From the NCBI RefSeq assembly GCF_900103785.1, contig NZ_FNHE01000009.1, forward strand, positions 1-64,000: a DNA stretch of 64,000 bases. The letters are read 5' to 3'. This document shows, piece by piece, positions 45,758-55,868 of the stretch. The translations under genes and the position numbers were made by a program. Source of the stretch: Geodermatophilus siccatus. Its GTDB lineage: Bacteria > Actinomycetota > Actinomycetes > Mycobacteriales > Geodermatophilaceae. Numbering within the stretch: position 1 is the first letter of the stretch; every line of letters begins with the position of its first letter. The notes beneath the pieces were generated by a model. It searched no databases, was not told the origin of the DNA, and worked only from the letters and a program-made list of their open reading frames with translations.

Positions 45758-47008
45758 GTGCGGCAGGCGGGGACGACCGTGCGCTCGCTGCTGGCCGGCC
45801 GCGGCTTCCGCCGGCTGCTGGCCACCCGGCTCTCGGCCCAGTTCGGGGACGGCGTGCTGCAGGCCGCCCTCGCCGGGACGGTGCTGTTCAACCCGCAGCG
45901 TGCCGCCGACCCGGTGGCGGTCGCCGCCGGGTTCGCCGTCCTGCTGCTGCCGTACTCGCTGGTGGGCCCGTTCGCCGGCGTCTGGCTGGACCGGTGGCGC
46001 CGCCGGCAGGTGCTGGTGCACGCCGACCTGCTGCGGACCGGGCTGGTCGGCGTCCTGGCGCTGCTCGTGGCCGGCGGGTCCGGCGGCCTGCCGCTCCTGC
46101 TCGCCGGGCTGGTGCTGTTCTCGGTCGCCCGCTTCGTGCTGTCGGCCCTGTCGGCGGCGCTGCCGCACACCACCCCCCACCTGGTGCCGGCCAACGCGCT
46201 GTCGACGACGTCCGGCGCGGTGGCCACGGTGGTGGGTGGAGCGGCCGCGGTCGCGGTGCAGCAGGCCGCCGGCATCGCGGGGGACGCCGGGTACGCCCTG
46301 CTGACCCTCGGCGCGGCCGGCCCCTACCTGCTCGCCGCGGCGCTCGCCGCGGGCTTCCCGCCGGGCGCGCTCGGGCCGGACGGGAGCGCGACGACGTCGT
46401 CGGCCCGCCAGGTGGTCGCCGGCCTCGTGGCCGGCGTGCGGCACGTGCGGGCCCGCCCCCCGGCGGGTACCGCGCTGGCCGTCATCACCGTGCACCGGCT
46501 CTGCTTCGGGGTGCTGACCCTCGCGACGCTGCTGTTCTCCCGCGCCGCCGCACCGGCCGGCGCGGGCCTGGTCGGCGTCGGGGCGGTGGTCGCCGCGGGC
46601 GCGGTCGGCACGCTGCTGGCGGCCGTGGCGACACCCGGGGCGGTGCGCCGTCTCGGGACGGCGCGGTGGGTGACCCTGCTGCTGGCGCTCGGCGGCGTCC
46701 TGCTGACGGCGCTGGGCGTGCCCTTCCTGCCGGTGACCGTGGTGCTGGCCGGCGCGGTGCTCGGCTTCCTCGGTCAGGGCGTCAAGATCTGCGTGGACGC
46801 CACCCTGCAGCGGGCGGTGGACGACGACGTCCGCGGCCGGGTGTTCTCGGTCTACGACATGCTCGTCAACGTCAGCTACGTCCTCGCCCTGCTCGTGGCG
46901 GCGTACCTGCTGCCGGCGGACGGCGTCTCGCCGCCCGCCGTGGTCGCCGTCGGCGCGGCCTACGTGCTCACCGCCCTGCACGTCGCCCGCTCCCCGCTGG
47001 CGCGCTGA
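45758..47008 (+). CDS. MFS transporter (Rv0037c-like)
   Basis: A 416-residue protein with about 12 membrane helices. The major facilitator signature loop between helices 2 and 3 reads GPFAGVWLDRWRRRQVLVHADL (the basic residues of the A-motif). Helix 1 starts with FRRLLATRLSAQFGDGVLQ. It resembles efflux-type MFS proteins of the Rv0037c group. Substrate unknown. The start is GTG at 45758, probably leaderless. It is divergent from yqgE, a conserved pairing. Confidence 0.87.
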   Translation: MRQAGTTVRSLLAGRGFRRLLATRLSAQFGDGVLQAALAGTVLFNPQRAADPVAVAAGFAVLLLPYSLVGPFAGVWLDRWRRRQVLVHADLLRTGLVGVLALLVAGGSGGLPLLLAGLVLFSVARFVLSALSAALPHTTPHLVPANALSTTSGAVATVVGGAAAVAVQQAAGIAGDAGYALLTLGAAGPYLLAAALAAGFPPGALGPDGSATTSSARQVVAGLVAGVRHVRARPPAGTALAVITVHRLCFGVLTLATLLFSRAAAPAGAGLVGVGAVVAAGAVGTLLAAVATPGAVRRLGTARWVTLLLALGGVLLTALGVPFLPVTVVLAGAVLGFLGQGVKICVDATLQRAVDDDVRGRVFSVYDMLVNVSYVLALLVAAYLLPADGVSPPAVVAVGAAYVLTALHVARSPLAR

Positions 47009-47020
47009 CCGGCCGGGTCG

Positions 47021-47418
47021 TCAGAGCTGCGGGACGCAGGGGCCCTGGCCGAGGCGGGACAGGCCCGTGAGGTCCCCGGTGGCGTAGTCGGTGACGCCGC
47101 GCACGGTCTCGGGGTGGAGCAGCTGCGACTCGTCGTCCACGTGGTCCAGGCCGACCAGGTGGGCCAGCTCGTGCAGCACGACCCCCGACGCCGTCGGGGG
47201 GCTGTCCGCCGCGATCCCGGGGAACTGGCCGGCGTGGAGGGAGACGGTGCCGGTGACGTGGACCCGCGGGCCGTCCCCGAGCGACACGGCCAGGCTGCCG
47301 GCCTCGCCGACGGTGTCGCCGGCCAGCGCGGGGTTCTCCCCCTGGGTCTGCCAGGCGACGAGGACCGGTGCCCAGCGGTCGCCGTAGCGGTCGGGCCGGG
47401 GGCTCCGGCTGCAGCGGA
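47021..47418 (-). pseudogene. 5'-truncated matrixin-like zinc metalloprotease remnant
   Basis: The frame from about 47410 down to the stop at 47021 encodes the C-terminal part of a secreted metalloprotease: DRYGDRWAPVLVAW, then the zinc motif HELAHLVGLDH and a Met-turn-like LLHPETVRGV. The first half (signal peptide and about 150 residues of typical relatives) is missing. The homology begins within about 20 bases of the cca stop, so the gene front was lost next to cca. No plausible start and ribosome site is present. It reads no stops or frameshift. An alternative is that it is expressed by reading through from cca. Confidence 0.65.
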
Positions 47419-48900
47419 TCAGCCGTTGCGGGCGGCCCACCAGGCGCGCAGCTCGGCCTCGGCCTCGCCGGGGTCCAGCGGGCCGCGCTCGAGCCGCAGG
47501 TCCTTGAGGTACTTCCAGGCCTCGCCGACCTCGCGGCCGGGCGGGATGCCGAGGATCGCCATGATCGCGTTGCCGTCGAGGTCCGGGCGCACCCGCGCGA
47601 GGTCCTCGGCCGCCGAGAGCTCGCCGATCCGCCGCTCCAGCGAGTCGTACGTGGCCCACAACGCCGCGGCCCGCCGCTTGTTGCGGGTCGTGCAGTCCGA
47701 ACGCACCAGCTTGTGCAGCCGGGGCAGCAGGTCGCCGGCATCGGTGACGTACCGGCGGACGGCGGAGTCGGTCCACTCGCCGCGGCCGTAACCGTGGAAG
47801 CGCAGGTGCAGGAAGGTCAGCCGGGCGACCGCCTCCACGACCTCCTTGGAGTAGCGCAGCGCCTGCAGCCGTCTGCGGACCAGCTTCGCGCCGACGACCT
47901 CGTGGTGGTGGAAGGAGACCCGCCCGCGCGGCTCGTGCCGGCGGGTGGCCGGCTTGCCGATGTCGTGCAGCAGCGCCGCCAGCCGCAGCACCAGGTCCGG
48001 CGACCCGGCCTGCGGATCCGCCTTCTCCAGCGCGATCGCCTGGTCCAGCACCGTCAGCGAGTGGGTGTAGACGTCCTTGTGCTGGTGGTGCTCGTCGATC
48101 TCCATGCGCAGCGCCGAGAGCTCGGGCAGGACGACGTCGGCCAGGCCGGTGGCGACGAACAGCTCCAGCGCCGCCCGCGGCGCGTCCTGCAGCAGCGTCT
48201 TCGACAGCTCCACCTGCACCCGCTCGGGGGTGATCCGCGCCAGCTCGTCGGACATCGCCGTCATCGCCTCGACCACCTCGCCGACCGGTGTCAGGTCCAG
48301 CTGGGCGACGAAGCGGACCGCGCGCAGCATCCGCAGCGGGTCGTCGGCGAAGGAGTCGGCGGCGGCGGCGGGGGTCCGCAGCCGCTTGGCCAGCAGGTCG
48401 CCGAGCCCGCCGTAGGGGTCGGTCACCGTGCGGTCGGGGCCGAGCGAGACCGCCATCGCGTTGACGGTGAAGTCGCGGCGGGCGAGGTCGTCGACGAGGG
48501 AGTCACCCCACGCCACCTCGGGGTTGCGCGACTCCCGGTCGTAGCGGTCGGCGCGGAAGGTGGTGATCTCCAGCCGGACGCCGTCCACCTCGGCACCCAC
48601 CGTGCCGAAGGCGATGCCGGTGTTCCACGTGGAACTGGCGAACCCGCGGAGCAGCCGCAGCACCTGCTCGGGCCGCGCGTCGGTGGTGACGTCGAGGTCC
48701 CCGGGCACGCGCGGCTCCCCGGACCCAGCGGCGATCAGCGCGTCGCGGACCGACCCACCGACGAGGTGCACCTCGAAGCCGGCGTCGGTGAAGCGCTGCC
48801 CCAGCCTGGTCAGGACGGGGGAGAGGTCGACGAGCTCGCGCACGGCCTCCTGGACGGCGGGCGGCACGGGCACGGCAGCTGCCGTCGTCGGACTGTTCAC
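47419..48900 (-). CDS. cca: CCA tRNA nucleotidyltransferase
   Basis: Adds the 3'-CCA to tRNAs without a template. The N-terminal nucleotidyltransferase domain has [13 protein letters not shown] and the catalytic [12 protein letters not shown], then DFTVNAMAV and the [13 protein letters not shown] helix. A C-terminal HD domain reads [15 protein letters not shown]. The GTG at 48900 gives 493 residues and has a GGAG upstream. A longer GTG at 48996 would add about 32 residues read from repeat A, which is unlikely. A parS-like site (48622-48635) is inside the gene. It corresponds to pcnA (Rv3907c), adjacent to a NUDIX gene. Confidence 0.93.
   Translation of the reverse strand: MNSPTTAAAVPVPPAVQEAVRELVDLSPVLTRLGQRFTDAGFEVHLVGGSVRDALIAAGSGEPRVPGDLDVTTDARPEQVLRLLRGFASSTWNTGIAFGTVGAEVDGVRLEITTFRADRYDRESRNPEVAWGDSLVDDLARRDFTVNAMAVSLGPDRTVTDPYGGLGDLLAKRLRTPAAAADSFADDPLRMLRAVRFVAQLDLTPVGEVVEAMTAMSDELARITPERVQVELSKTLLQDAPRAALELFVATGLADVVLPELSALRMEIDEHHQHKDVYTHSLTVLDQAIALEKADPQAGSPDLVLRLAALLHDIGKPATRRHEPRGRVSFHHHEVVGAKLVRRRLQALRYSKEVVEAVARLTFLHLRFHGYGRGEWTDSAVRRYVTDAGDLLPRLHKLVRSDCTTRNKRRAAALWATYDSLERRIGELSAAEDLARVRPDLDGNAIMAILGIPPGREVGEAWKYLKDLRLERGPLDPGEAEAELRAWWAARNG
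48622..48635. other. parS-like site inside cca
   Basis: Perfect GTTCCACGTGGAAC in the coding frame of cca, about 14 kb from parA. Confidence 0.75.
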
Positions 48901-48910
48901 ACTGGTCCGA

Positions 48911-48979
48911 CTCCGCGCCCCGGTCCGCTCCTCGCTCGCTGGCGCTCGCTGCGATGCTCCCGGGGCTGTCGTCGGACGG
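48911..48979. repeat. Repeat family A, copy 3
   Basis: CCGCGCCCCGGTCCGCTCCTCGCTCGC, CTCGCTGCGATGCTCCCGGGGCTGTCGTCGGACG. It lies at the 5' side of cca and shares its core with the copies near mvaB. Confidence 0.7.
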
Positions 48980-49030
48980 GGAGGCTCACCGGACACGACG
49001 ATCCAGGGTAGTGCCGCGCCGAATAGACTC

Positions 49031-49092
49031 CCGTCCGGCTCCGCGCTCCGGTCCGTTCCTCGCTGCGATGCTCCCGGAGCTGTCGCCGGACG
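49031..49092. repeat. Repeat family A, copy 4
   Basis: CCGTCCGGCTCCGCGCTCCGGTCCGTTCCTCGCTGCGATGCTCCCGGAGCTGTCGCCGGACG. It is a shorter variant in the divergent cca-NUDIX gap. Confidence 0.65.
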
Positions 49093-49097
49093 CGCGC

Positions 49098-49103
49098 TAC
49101 CCT
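49098..49103 (+). promoter_or_regulatory. -10 element of the NUDIX gene, probably leaderless
   Basis: TACCCT, six bases before the ATG at 49110. Confidence 0.55.
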
Positions 49104-49109
49104 CCTGGC

Positions 49110-49586
49110 ATGGCTGGGACGGGCGGGCGAGGGCGCCCGGGCCGCCGGTTGCGGCGGGTCGACGAGACCTCCGCCGGGGGCCTGGTGGTGGCTGACGACC
49201 CCATCACGGGGCCGCGCGCCGCCCTCATCGGCCGCACCGACCGCCGCGGCCGGCTGCTCTGGTCGCTGCCCAAGGGTCACATCGAGGAGGGCGAGACCCC
49301 GGAGGACACCGCCGTCCGGGAGGTCGCCGAGGAGACCGGGATCATCGGCGAGGTCGTCGCCCCCCTCGGCATCATCGACTTCTGGTTCGTCGCCGACGGC
49401 CGCCGGGTGCACAAGACCGTGCACCACTTCCTGCTGCGCGCCATCGGGGGAGCCCTGTCCGATGCCGACATCGAGGTGACCGAGGTCGCCTGGGTGCCCC
49501 TCGACGAGCTCGGCGCCCGGCTCGCCTACGCCGACGAGCGAGCGCTGGTGGAGCGGGCGCCCGCCCTCCTCGCCGACAGCGCGTGA
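49110..49586 (+). CDS. NUDIX hydrolase (MutT4-like)
   Basis: A 158-residue hydrolase of nucleoside diphosphates linked to another group. The complete Nudix box reads [22 protein letters not shown], with the metal-binding REVAEE. The N-terminal [10 protein letters not shown] strand and the C-terminal [11 protein letters not shown] are typical. It corresponds to mutT4 (Rv3908), which lies next to pcnA in Mycobacterium. It starts a rightward run of at least four genes. The ATG at 49110 is probably leaderless. Substrate unknown. Confidence 0.92.
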   Translation: MAGTGGRGRPGRRLRRVDETSAGGLVVADDPITGPRAALIGRTDRRGRLLWSLPKGHIEEGETPEDTAVREVAEETGIIGEVVAPLGIIDFWFVADGRRVHKTVHHFLLRAIGGALSDADIEVTEVAWVPLDELGARLAYADERALVERAPALLADSA

Positions 49587-49656
49587 GCGAGCTGGCGAGC
49601 TCACCGGCAGACACAGCGGGCGGCCCCGTGGCGACGAGCGCCGGCGAGGAGCTGTC

Positions 49657-52005
49657 GTGAGGCGGCGGTCGGTCGCCGGCCGGTCCGCCGCGCGGGGTCA
49701 CCGCCGCACCACCCGGGGGACGACGGTCGTCGTCGCGCTCGCCGGGGTGCTCAGCGCCCCGCTCGTCGCGCTCACCCCGGTCGCGGCCGCCGCTCCCGGG
49801 GACCCCGCCGCCACCGAGGCGCCCGCCGACGACCGCCCGGTCACCGTCCGGCTCACCCGCCTGGACCCCCGCACGCTGCTGCCGGGCGCGACGGTCACCG
49901 TCGAGGGCGAGCTGACCAACAGCGGCACCGAGACGCTCACCGACCTCGACGTGCGGCTGCAGCGCGGTGAGCCGCTGGACTCCCGCGCCGAGCTGCACGC
50001 CGTCGACGGCGACCCCGACCTGACGGCCGCCGCCGCCACGCCGTTCCAGGACGTGGCCGGCGAGCTGCGCCCGGGGGACTCGGTCACCTTCACCCTCACC
50101 ACGACCACCGACGCGCTGGCGATCGACCGCGACGGCGTCTACCCGGTGCTGCTCAACCTCAACGGCGTCGGTGCCGACGGGGAGCGTCGGCGCGTCGGCG
50201 AGCTGAGCACCTACCTGGTGCAGCCGTCGGTGGTGCCGGCGACGCCGACCAGCGTCGCCTGGCTGTGGCCGCTGGTCGAGCGCACCCACCGCGACGCCTC
50301 CGGCGCGTTCCTCGACAACGGGCTGACCGCCGAGGTCGCGGCCGGTGGCCGGTTGGACCGCGCGCTGGCCACGGTGGAGCGGCTGCCCGAGACCGTCCCG
50401 CCCGAGGGCGGCGATCCGGCGCCGGTGGTCCGGGTGACCCTGGCGGTCGACCCGGCGCTGGTCGAGGAGCTGCAGGTCATGGCCGACGGCCCCTACGCCG
50501 TCGCCGGGGACGAGGACGCCGGGTCGGGCAGCGACGAGGCCGCCGCCTGGCTGCAGCGGCTGCGCGCCGTCGCCGCCGACCACCCGGTGGTCGCGCTGCC
50601 CTACGGCGACGTCGACGCCGACTCCCTGACCGGCGCGGGCCTGGCCCCGGTGGTGACGCGCAGCCTGGCGGGCAGCACCGAGGGGACGGCGCAGGACGAC
50701 CCCGACGCCCCCGCCGCCCCACCGACCGGCGCACCGGCCGACGTCGAGGCCGACGGCACCGCCGGCGCGGACATCCTGCGCGAGGTCCTGGGCGTCGACG
50801 CGCGCACCGACCTGGCCTGGGCGGTGGGCGGCGCGCTGCGCCCCGAGACGCTCGGCGTGCTGCGGGACGGCGGCGTCGAGGAGGTCGTGCTCGCTCCCGG
50901 CGGGCTCACCGACGGCGCGGCCGCGCTCGGCCTCGAGGGCCCCGCCGCGGCCCGGACGACGGTGCCCACCGAGGGCGGCGAGGTCCCGGCCCTGGTCGCC
51001 GACCCCGCGCTCGGCGACCTCGCCGGTGGCGCGGCGCGGGCCCCCGGGGGCAGCCGGGCCGCCGAGCAGCGCTCGATCGCCGAGCTCGCGCTGCTCGGCC
51101 TGCAGCCCGGCGGCGCGAGCGCGCAGCAGAGCGTGCTGGTGGCCCCACCGCGGGAGGTCGACGCCGACCCCGCCGGCGTGAGCGCCATGATGGCCGCCTC
51201 CGCGCGGTCCCCCTGGCTGCGGCCGGCCACCGTGGCCGAGCTCGGCGACGGTCCCACCACCGACACCGGCGAGCTGGTGACCCCCGCGGACGTGGGCGGA
51301 CTCGAGGCCGCGGGGCTGACCGACGTCGCCGCCGCGGTCTCGATCCGCGACCAGCTGGCCAGCGCCGTCGCCGGCGACCCGGACGCGGCGCTGGCGCGCT
51401 GGGACGCAGCGACCGCCCGCACCACCTCGGCCGCGTGGCGCGACGACCCCGCCGGCTTCACCACGGCCGCCGCGGACCTGCGGACGACGGTGGACCGGCT
51501 GACCGATCGGGTCACCCTGCTCTCCCCGGCCGACGGCACCTACAGCCTCGCCTCCAGCGACGCCCCGCTGGTGCTCACCGTGAGCAACGACCTGCCCTTC
51601 GCCCTGCGCGTCCAGCTGCGGGTGCAGACCCGCGGCAACGCGCTCTCGGTGGGCGATCTCGGCGACCAGGTGCTCGGCCCCGAGCGGCGGACGACGTTGC
51701 AGGTGCCGACCCAGGTGCGCCAGTCCGGTCGCTTCGGCGTCGCGGCCACGCTCACCACCCCGGACGGCGCGCCGCTGGGCGACCCGGTGCGGCTGCAGGT
51801 GCAGAGCACCGCGTACGGGTCGATCTCGGTCGTCGTCACCATCGGCGCGGCGGTGCTGCTCGGGCTGCTCTTCCTGCGCCGGCTCGTGCGCTACCTGCTG
51901 CGCCGTCGCCGCGGCACCCCCGGCGACGAGGACGGCGACCTGCCCGGCGGCCCGGCGCCCGAGGGCGCGGCCGTCCCCCTGCCGCCCACGCGGAGCCCGG
52001 TGTGA
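49657..52005 (+). CDS. DUF6049 membrane-anchored surface protein (Rv3909-like)
   Basis: A 782-residue protein. The first 45 residues have a basic N-region and a hydrophobic signal. The outer part (about 55-730) is long and Ala/Asp/Thr-rich, starting with a beta-sandwich-like domain (VTVEGELTNSGTETLTDLDVRL). A C-terminal membrane helix reads VVTIGAAVLLGLLFLRRLVRYL, ending in a basic cytoplasmic tail. It corresponds to Rv3909 upstream of murJ. Its role is unknown, but the position suggests envelope work. The stop overlaps the murJ GTG by four bases. Confidence 0.82.
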   Translation: MRRRSVAGRSAARGHRRTTRGTTVVVALAGVLSAPLVALTPVAAAAPGDPAATEAPADDRPVTVRLTRLDPRTLLPGATVTVEGELTNSGTETLTDLDVRLQRGEPLDSRAELHAVDGDPDLTAAAATPFQDVAGELRPGDSVTFTLTTTTDALAIDRDGVYPVLLNLNGVGADGERRRVGELSTYLVQPSVVPATPTSVAWLWPLVERTHRDASGAFLDNGLTAEVAAGGRLDRALATVERLPETVPPEGGDPAPVVRVTLAVDPALVEELQVMADGPYAVAGDEDAGSGSDEAAAWLQRLRAVAADHPVVALPYGDVDADSLTGAGLAPVVTRSLAGSTEGTAQDDPDAPAAPPTGAPADVEADGTAGADILREVLGVDARTDLAWAVGGALRPETLGVLRDGGVEEVVLAPGGLTDGAAALGLEGPAAARTTVPTEGGEVPALVADPALGDLAGGAARAPGGSRAAEQRSIAELALLGLQPGGASAQQSVLVAPPREVDADPAGVSAMMAASARSPWLRPATVAELGDGPTTDTGELVTPADVGGLEAAGLTDVAAAVSIRDQLASAVAGDPDAALARWDAATARTTSAAWRDDPAGFTTAAADLRTTVDRLTDRVTLLSPADGTYSLASSDAPLVLTVSNDLPFALRVQLRVQTRGNALSVGDLGDQVLGPERRTTLQVPTQVRQSGRFGVAATLTTPDGAPLGDPVRLQVQSTAYGSISVVVTIGAAVLLGLLFLRRLVRYLLRRRRGTPGDEDGDLPGGPAPEGAAVPLPPTRSPV

Positions 52006-54113
52006 GCGAGCGGACGAGCTCGCACGACGAGCACAGCAGCCCCGCGAACGCGGCCGCCGAGCACCAGCGGGGCGGACTCGTGAGCGAGCCACGAGTGCGC
52101 GAGCAGCAGCGCCGACCGCTGCCCCCCGTGCCGCCGCCCCCCGCGGCGCCGCGCCGGCCCGCTCCCGAGCGCCCCGCGGCGCCGGAGGGCGGCACGCGGC
52201 GCGAGCCGCCGCCCGCCGAACGCGCCCGTCGGGAGCCGCCGCCGGTCCGCGGTCCGGGGACACCGCCGGCCCGGCCGCTGCCCCCGCCGCCGTACCCCCA
52301 GGCCCCGCCCGGCGGTCGGTCGCTGCCGCCGGTCCCGCCGCCGGCGCCCCGCGTCCGCGACCTGCCGCCCGTGCCGCCGCCGCGCCGCGCCTCGCGGTGG
52401 GTGCCCGGGCCCGACGACACCCAGCTCATCCCGGTGCTGCCCGCGGTACCGCGCCGGGTCGACGAGACCGACGAGGAGGTCGAGGCCCGCGAGGGCCGGC
52501 CCGGCGCCAGTCGCGGGATCCTGCGCGCCGCCGGGACCATGGCGGTGGCCACGCTGGTCTCCCGCATCACCGGGCTGCTGCGCACGATGGTGCTCACCGC
52601 CGCCCTGGGCGTCGGCCTGGTCGGCGACGCCTACAACACCTCGAACACGCTGCCCAACATCGTCTACGAGCTGCTGCTCGGCGGGGTGCTGACCTCGGTC
52701 GTCGTCCCGCTGCTCGTGCGCGCCCAGGAGCGCGACGACGACGGCGGCGCGGCCTACGCCCAGCGGCTGGCCACGGTCGCCACCGTCGGGCTGGTCGTGG
52801 TCACCGGCCTGGCGATCCTGGCCGCACCCCTGCTGACCTCGCTGTACGGCCTGGACGAGGACCCCGACCAGTACCGGCTGGCGACCTGGCTGGCCCGCAT
52901 CCTGCTGGTCGAGATCGTCTTCTACGGCCTCGGCGCCCTGGCGCAGGCGATCCTCAACTCGCGCGGGGTCTTCGGCCCGCCGGCCTGGGCCCCGGTGCTC
53001 AACAACGTCGTCGTCATCACCACCGGCCTGCTGTTCCTCGCCGCCACCGGCCCCGGAGAACTCACGCCGGTGACCATCACCGACGGCCAGGTGTGGTTGC
53101 TGGGCGTCGGCACCACGCTGGGCATCGCCGTGCAGGCGCTGGTGCTGCTGCCGCTGCTGCGCCGGGCCGGCGTCCCGCTGCGTCCCCGCTGGGGGCTCCG
53201 CGACACCGGCCTGGGCGAGGCGGCCAGGCTCGGCCTCTGGGTGATCGGCTACGTGGCGGTCAGCCAGATCGGCGTCGTCGTGGCCACCCGCATCGCCAAC
53301 GCCGCCGGGCGCGCCGGCGGGCTGGGCTCGATCGGCTTCGCCAACGCCAGCCTGCTGTTCCAGATGCCCTACGGGATCATCGGTGTCGCGTTGCTGACCG
53401 CGCTGGTGCCGCGCTTGAGCCGGGCCGCCGCGCGCACCGACGTCCCGGGTGTGGTCCGCGACCTCTCCCTCGGGACCCGGCTGTCGGCCCTCGGCCTGCT
53501 GCCGGTCAGCGCCGCGCTGACCGTGCTCGGCCCCGCGCTGGCCGTCGTCGTCTTCGCCCGCGGCAACACCGGCGCCGACGAGGCCCGCGCCATCGGCGTC
53601 GCGCTCGCCGTGGGCGCCTTCGGGCTGCTGCCCATGGCGGTCACCCTGCTGCAGCTGCGGGTCTTCTACGCCATGAAGGACTCGCGCACCCCCACGCTGG
53701 TCCAGGTGGGGATGGTCGCCGTCCGGGTGCCGCTGCTGCTGCTCGTGCCGGTCGTCGTCCCCCCGGGGCGGGTGGTGGCCGGGCTGATGCTGGTCACCAG
53801 TCTCACGTACGTGGCCGGCTGGGTGATCGGGCACGTCCTGCTGCGCCGGCGGCTCGGGACGCTGGAGAACCGCGCCACGCTGGGCCCGGTGCTGCGCACC
53901 GCCGCGGTCGCGGTCGTCGCCGGCCTGCTGGGGTGGCTGGCGGTGTCCCTGGCCGGCGGTGCCCTGGGCCCGTCGGTGGCAGGGTCGCTCGGCACCGTGC
54001 TGCTGGGTACCGTGGTCATCGGCGTCGCGACCCTCGGAGGGCTCGTGCTCGCCCGCGTCCCCGAGGTCCAGGAGCCCCTGGCGGCCGTCCGGGCCAAGCT
54101 GGGGCGCAGGTGA
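52002..54113 (+). CDS. murJ: Lipid II flippase MurJ with long proline-rich N-terminal arm
   Basis: Flips peptidoglycan lipid II across the membrane. The 703-residue protein starts with about 165 Pro/Arg-rich cytoplasmic residues, then the 14-helix MurJ core. It opens with TLVSRITGLLRTMVLTAALG and contains the conserved NTLPNIVYELLLGGVLTS, with the Arg of the first motif conserved. The GTG at 52002 overlaps the DUF6049 stop. In M. tuberculosis, Rv3910 joins MurJ and a pseudokinase in one protein; here the pseudokinase is a separate reading frame starting at 54110, coupled by a 4-base overlap. Confidence 0.93.
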   Translation: MSERTSSHDEHSSPANAAAEHQRGGLVSEPRVREQQRRPLPPVPPPPAAPRRPAPERPAAPEGGTRREPPPAERARREPPPVRGPGTPPARPLPPPPYPQAPPGGRSLPPVPPPAPRVRDLPPVPPPRRASRWVPGPDDTQLIPVLPAVPRRVDETDEEVEAREGRPGASRGILRAAGTMAVATLVSRITGLLRTMVLTAALGVGLVGDAYNTSNTLPNIVYELLLGGVLTSVVVPLLVRAQERDDDGGAAYAQRLATVATVGLVVVTGLAILAAPLLTSLYGLDEDPDQYRLATWLARILLVEIVFYGLGALAQAILNSRGVFGPPAWAPVLNNVVVITTGLLFLAATGPGELTPVTITDGQVWLLGVGTTLGIAVQALVLLPLLRRAGVPLRPRWGLRDTGLGEAARLGLWVIGYVAVSQIGVVVATRIANAAGRAGGLGSIGFANASLLFQMPYGIIGVALLTALVPRLSRAAARTDVPGVVRDLSLGTRLSALGLLPVSAALTVLGPALAVVVFARGNTGADEARAIGVALAVGAFGLLPMAVTLLQLRVFYAMKDSRTPTLVQVGMVAVRVPLLLLVPVVVPPGRVVAGLMLVTSLTYVAGWVIGHVLLRRRLGTLENRATLGPVLRTAAVAVVAGLLGWLAVSLAGGALGPSVAGSLGTVLLGTVVIGVATLGGLVLARVPEVQEPLAAVRAKLGRR

Positions 54114-55804
54114 GCGGCGTGACGCCGCCGCCGGGGCAACCCAGCCGCCGGCACGGAGGGGACAGGGGGCCGGGCGCACCGATGACGTCCACGATCACCG
54201 GCCTCCCCGACCGCTACCGGCCGCTCGACGAGGTCGGCCCCACCGAGACCACCGCCACCGGCGTCATCCACTGCTGGCGGGCCAAGGACCGGATCCTCAA
54301 CCGCGACGTCGCCATCCGGGTGCACACCCCCGGCGGGCCGGCCGCCCGCGAGTGGATCACCCGCGCGCTCACCGCCGGCGGGCTGGCCACGCCCGCGCTG
54401 GCCATGGTCTACGACGCCGCCGAGGGCAGCGGGGACGGCGCGGCGTCCGGGGGCGCGGCCTACGTCGTCAACGAGTGGATCGAGGGTCGCACCCTCGCCG
54501 AGCGCCTGGCCGAGGGCCCGATGCCCGAGCGGGAGGCCCGGACCGTGCTGCGCCGGCTCGCCGAGGGCGTCGCCGCGGCGCACCGGGTGGGGCTGGCCGT
54601 CGGCGGGCTCAGCCCGGAGACCGTCGTCCTGCGGCCCAACGGCCTGGTCGGGCTGCGCTCGGTGCCGGCCGCCAGCGGCACCGTCCAGGGGGACGTCGCC
54701 GCCCTCGGGGAGCTGCTCGAGTACTGCCTCACCGGTCGACGGCCGGGCACCGCAGCGGCCGGGCGGACGGCGGGGATGCCCCCGGACCTCGCCGCCCTGG
54801 TGCGCCGCGCCCGCTCCACCGAGCCCGGCGCGGGGCTGTCCAGCGTCGCGGCCATGGCCGCCCTGCTGGCCGAGCGCCCCCGCACCGGGCACACCGCCGA
54901 GCCGCAGCGCGCCCCCGACGAGTCCGACAGCGGGTGGCTGCGCCGGCTGCGCGAGCGCCGCGACGAGGAACGCGCGGCCGGGGCGGCCGAGGACGTCGCC
55001 GTCGACCCCGCGCCGACCCGTGACGCCTCCGGCGGCGCGTACCCGCCGCTGGACGCCCGGAGCCTGCCGCCCGTCCCCGGCCGCCGGGACGAGGACGACG
55101 AGGACGACCTGCTGCCGCTGCTGGACGACGCCGACGACGACGGAGCGCCCCCGCGGGACGACGGCGCCGGGGACGCGCGCCGGCGCCGCCTGCTCGTCGT
55201 CGGGCTGCCGGTGGCGGCGCTGGCCGTCGTCATCGCGCTGGCGGTCTGGCTCGGCAACGTGATCTCGCCCGACGACCTCACCGGCGACCAGGCGCCCGTC
55301 CCCAGCGCACCGCCGTCCAGCGCACCGCCCGCGCAGGAGACGGACGACCCCGGCGACGGCCCCGCCCTCACCATCACCGGCGCCAGGGTGTACGACCCGT
55401 TCGGCGACGGGGACCCGGACAACCCCGACGAGGTGCCGCTGTCCTTCGACGGCGACCCGTCCACCGCCTGGTCGACGGTGACCTACCGGGGGTCCGCGGC
55501 GTTCGGCAACCTCAAGGACGGCATCGGCGTCCTCTACGACCTCGGCTCCGAGCAGACCCTGACCGGCCTCGGCGTCACCGGCACCGCCGGCGCCACCGCG
55601 GAGGTCCGGGTCGGCGACCAGCGCGACGGCGACCTCGACTCCTACCGGGTGGTCGCGAGCGGCGAGCTCGGCGACCCGGCCGACCTGGCCTTCGACGAGC
55701 CGGCGACCACCCGCTACGTGCTGCTGTGGCTGACCGGCCTGGCGCCGTCGGACGGCGGTTTCTCGGCCGAGGTCGCCGAGGTCACCCTCACGCCGGCCGG
55801 GTGA
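54110..55804 (+). CDS. Pseudokinase with extracellular domain, split partner of MurJ
   Basis: A 564-residue protein. Residues about 35-285 resemble a Ser/Thr kinase (AIRVHTPGG in place of the VAK lysine strand). The catalytic loop lacks HRD: it reads [10 protein letters not shown], and no DFG is present, so the domain is inactive. A linker follows, then a TM at about 360-385 ([21 protein letters not shown]). An extracellular discoidin-like domain (about 410-564: [22 protein letters not shown]) ends the protein. The start GTG at 54110 overlaps the murJ stop; ATG 54182 is an alternative. It matches the kinase-like part of Rv3910 that FhaA binds after phosphorylation. Confidence 0.87.
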   Translation: MSGVTPPPGQPSRRHGGDRGPGAPMTSTITGLPDRYRPLDEVGPTETTATGVIHCWRAKDRILNRDVAIRVHTPGGPAAREWITRALTAGGLATPALAMVYDAAEGSGDGAASGGAAYVVNEWIEGRTLAERLAEGPMPEREARTVLRRLAEGVAAAHRVGLAVGGLSPETVVLRPNGLVGLRSVPAASGTVQGDVAALGELLEYCLTGRRPGTAAAGRTAGMPPDLAALVRRARSTEPGAGLSSVAAMAALLAERPRTGHTAEPQRAPDESDSGWLRRLRERRDEERAAGAAEDVAVDPAPTRDASGGAYPPLDARSLPPVPGRRDEDDEDDLLPLLDDADDDGAPPRDDGAGDARRRRLLVVGLPVAALAVVIALAVWLGNVISPDDLTGDQAPVPSAPPSSAPPAQETDDPGDGPALTITGARVYDPFGDGDPDNPDEVPLSFDGDPSTAWSTVTYRGSAAFGNLKDGIGVLYDLGSEQTLTGLGVTGTAGATAEVRVGDQRDGDLDSYRVVASGELGDPADLAFDEPATTRYVLLWLTGLAPSDGGFSAEVAEVTLTPAG

Positions 55805-55855
55805 ACCGCCCGGTCGACACCCCTCCGAGGGGGCCCTGACCGGGAATGCCGCACC

Positions 55856-55861
55856 TACGAT
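55856..55861 (+). promoter_or_regulatory. -10 element of trxB, probably leaderless
   Basis: TACGAT, seven bases before the GTG at 55869. Confidence 0.5.
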
Positions 55862-55868
55862 CCTCGTT

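Noticed and set aside
50265-52001. Possible long N-terminal extension of MurJ
   Set aside because: The frame is open upstream of 52002 only because DUF6049 is read out of frame there. The GTGA overlap and normal domain order support the start at 52002.
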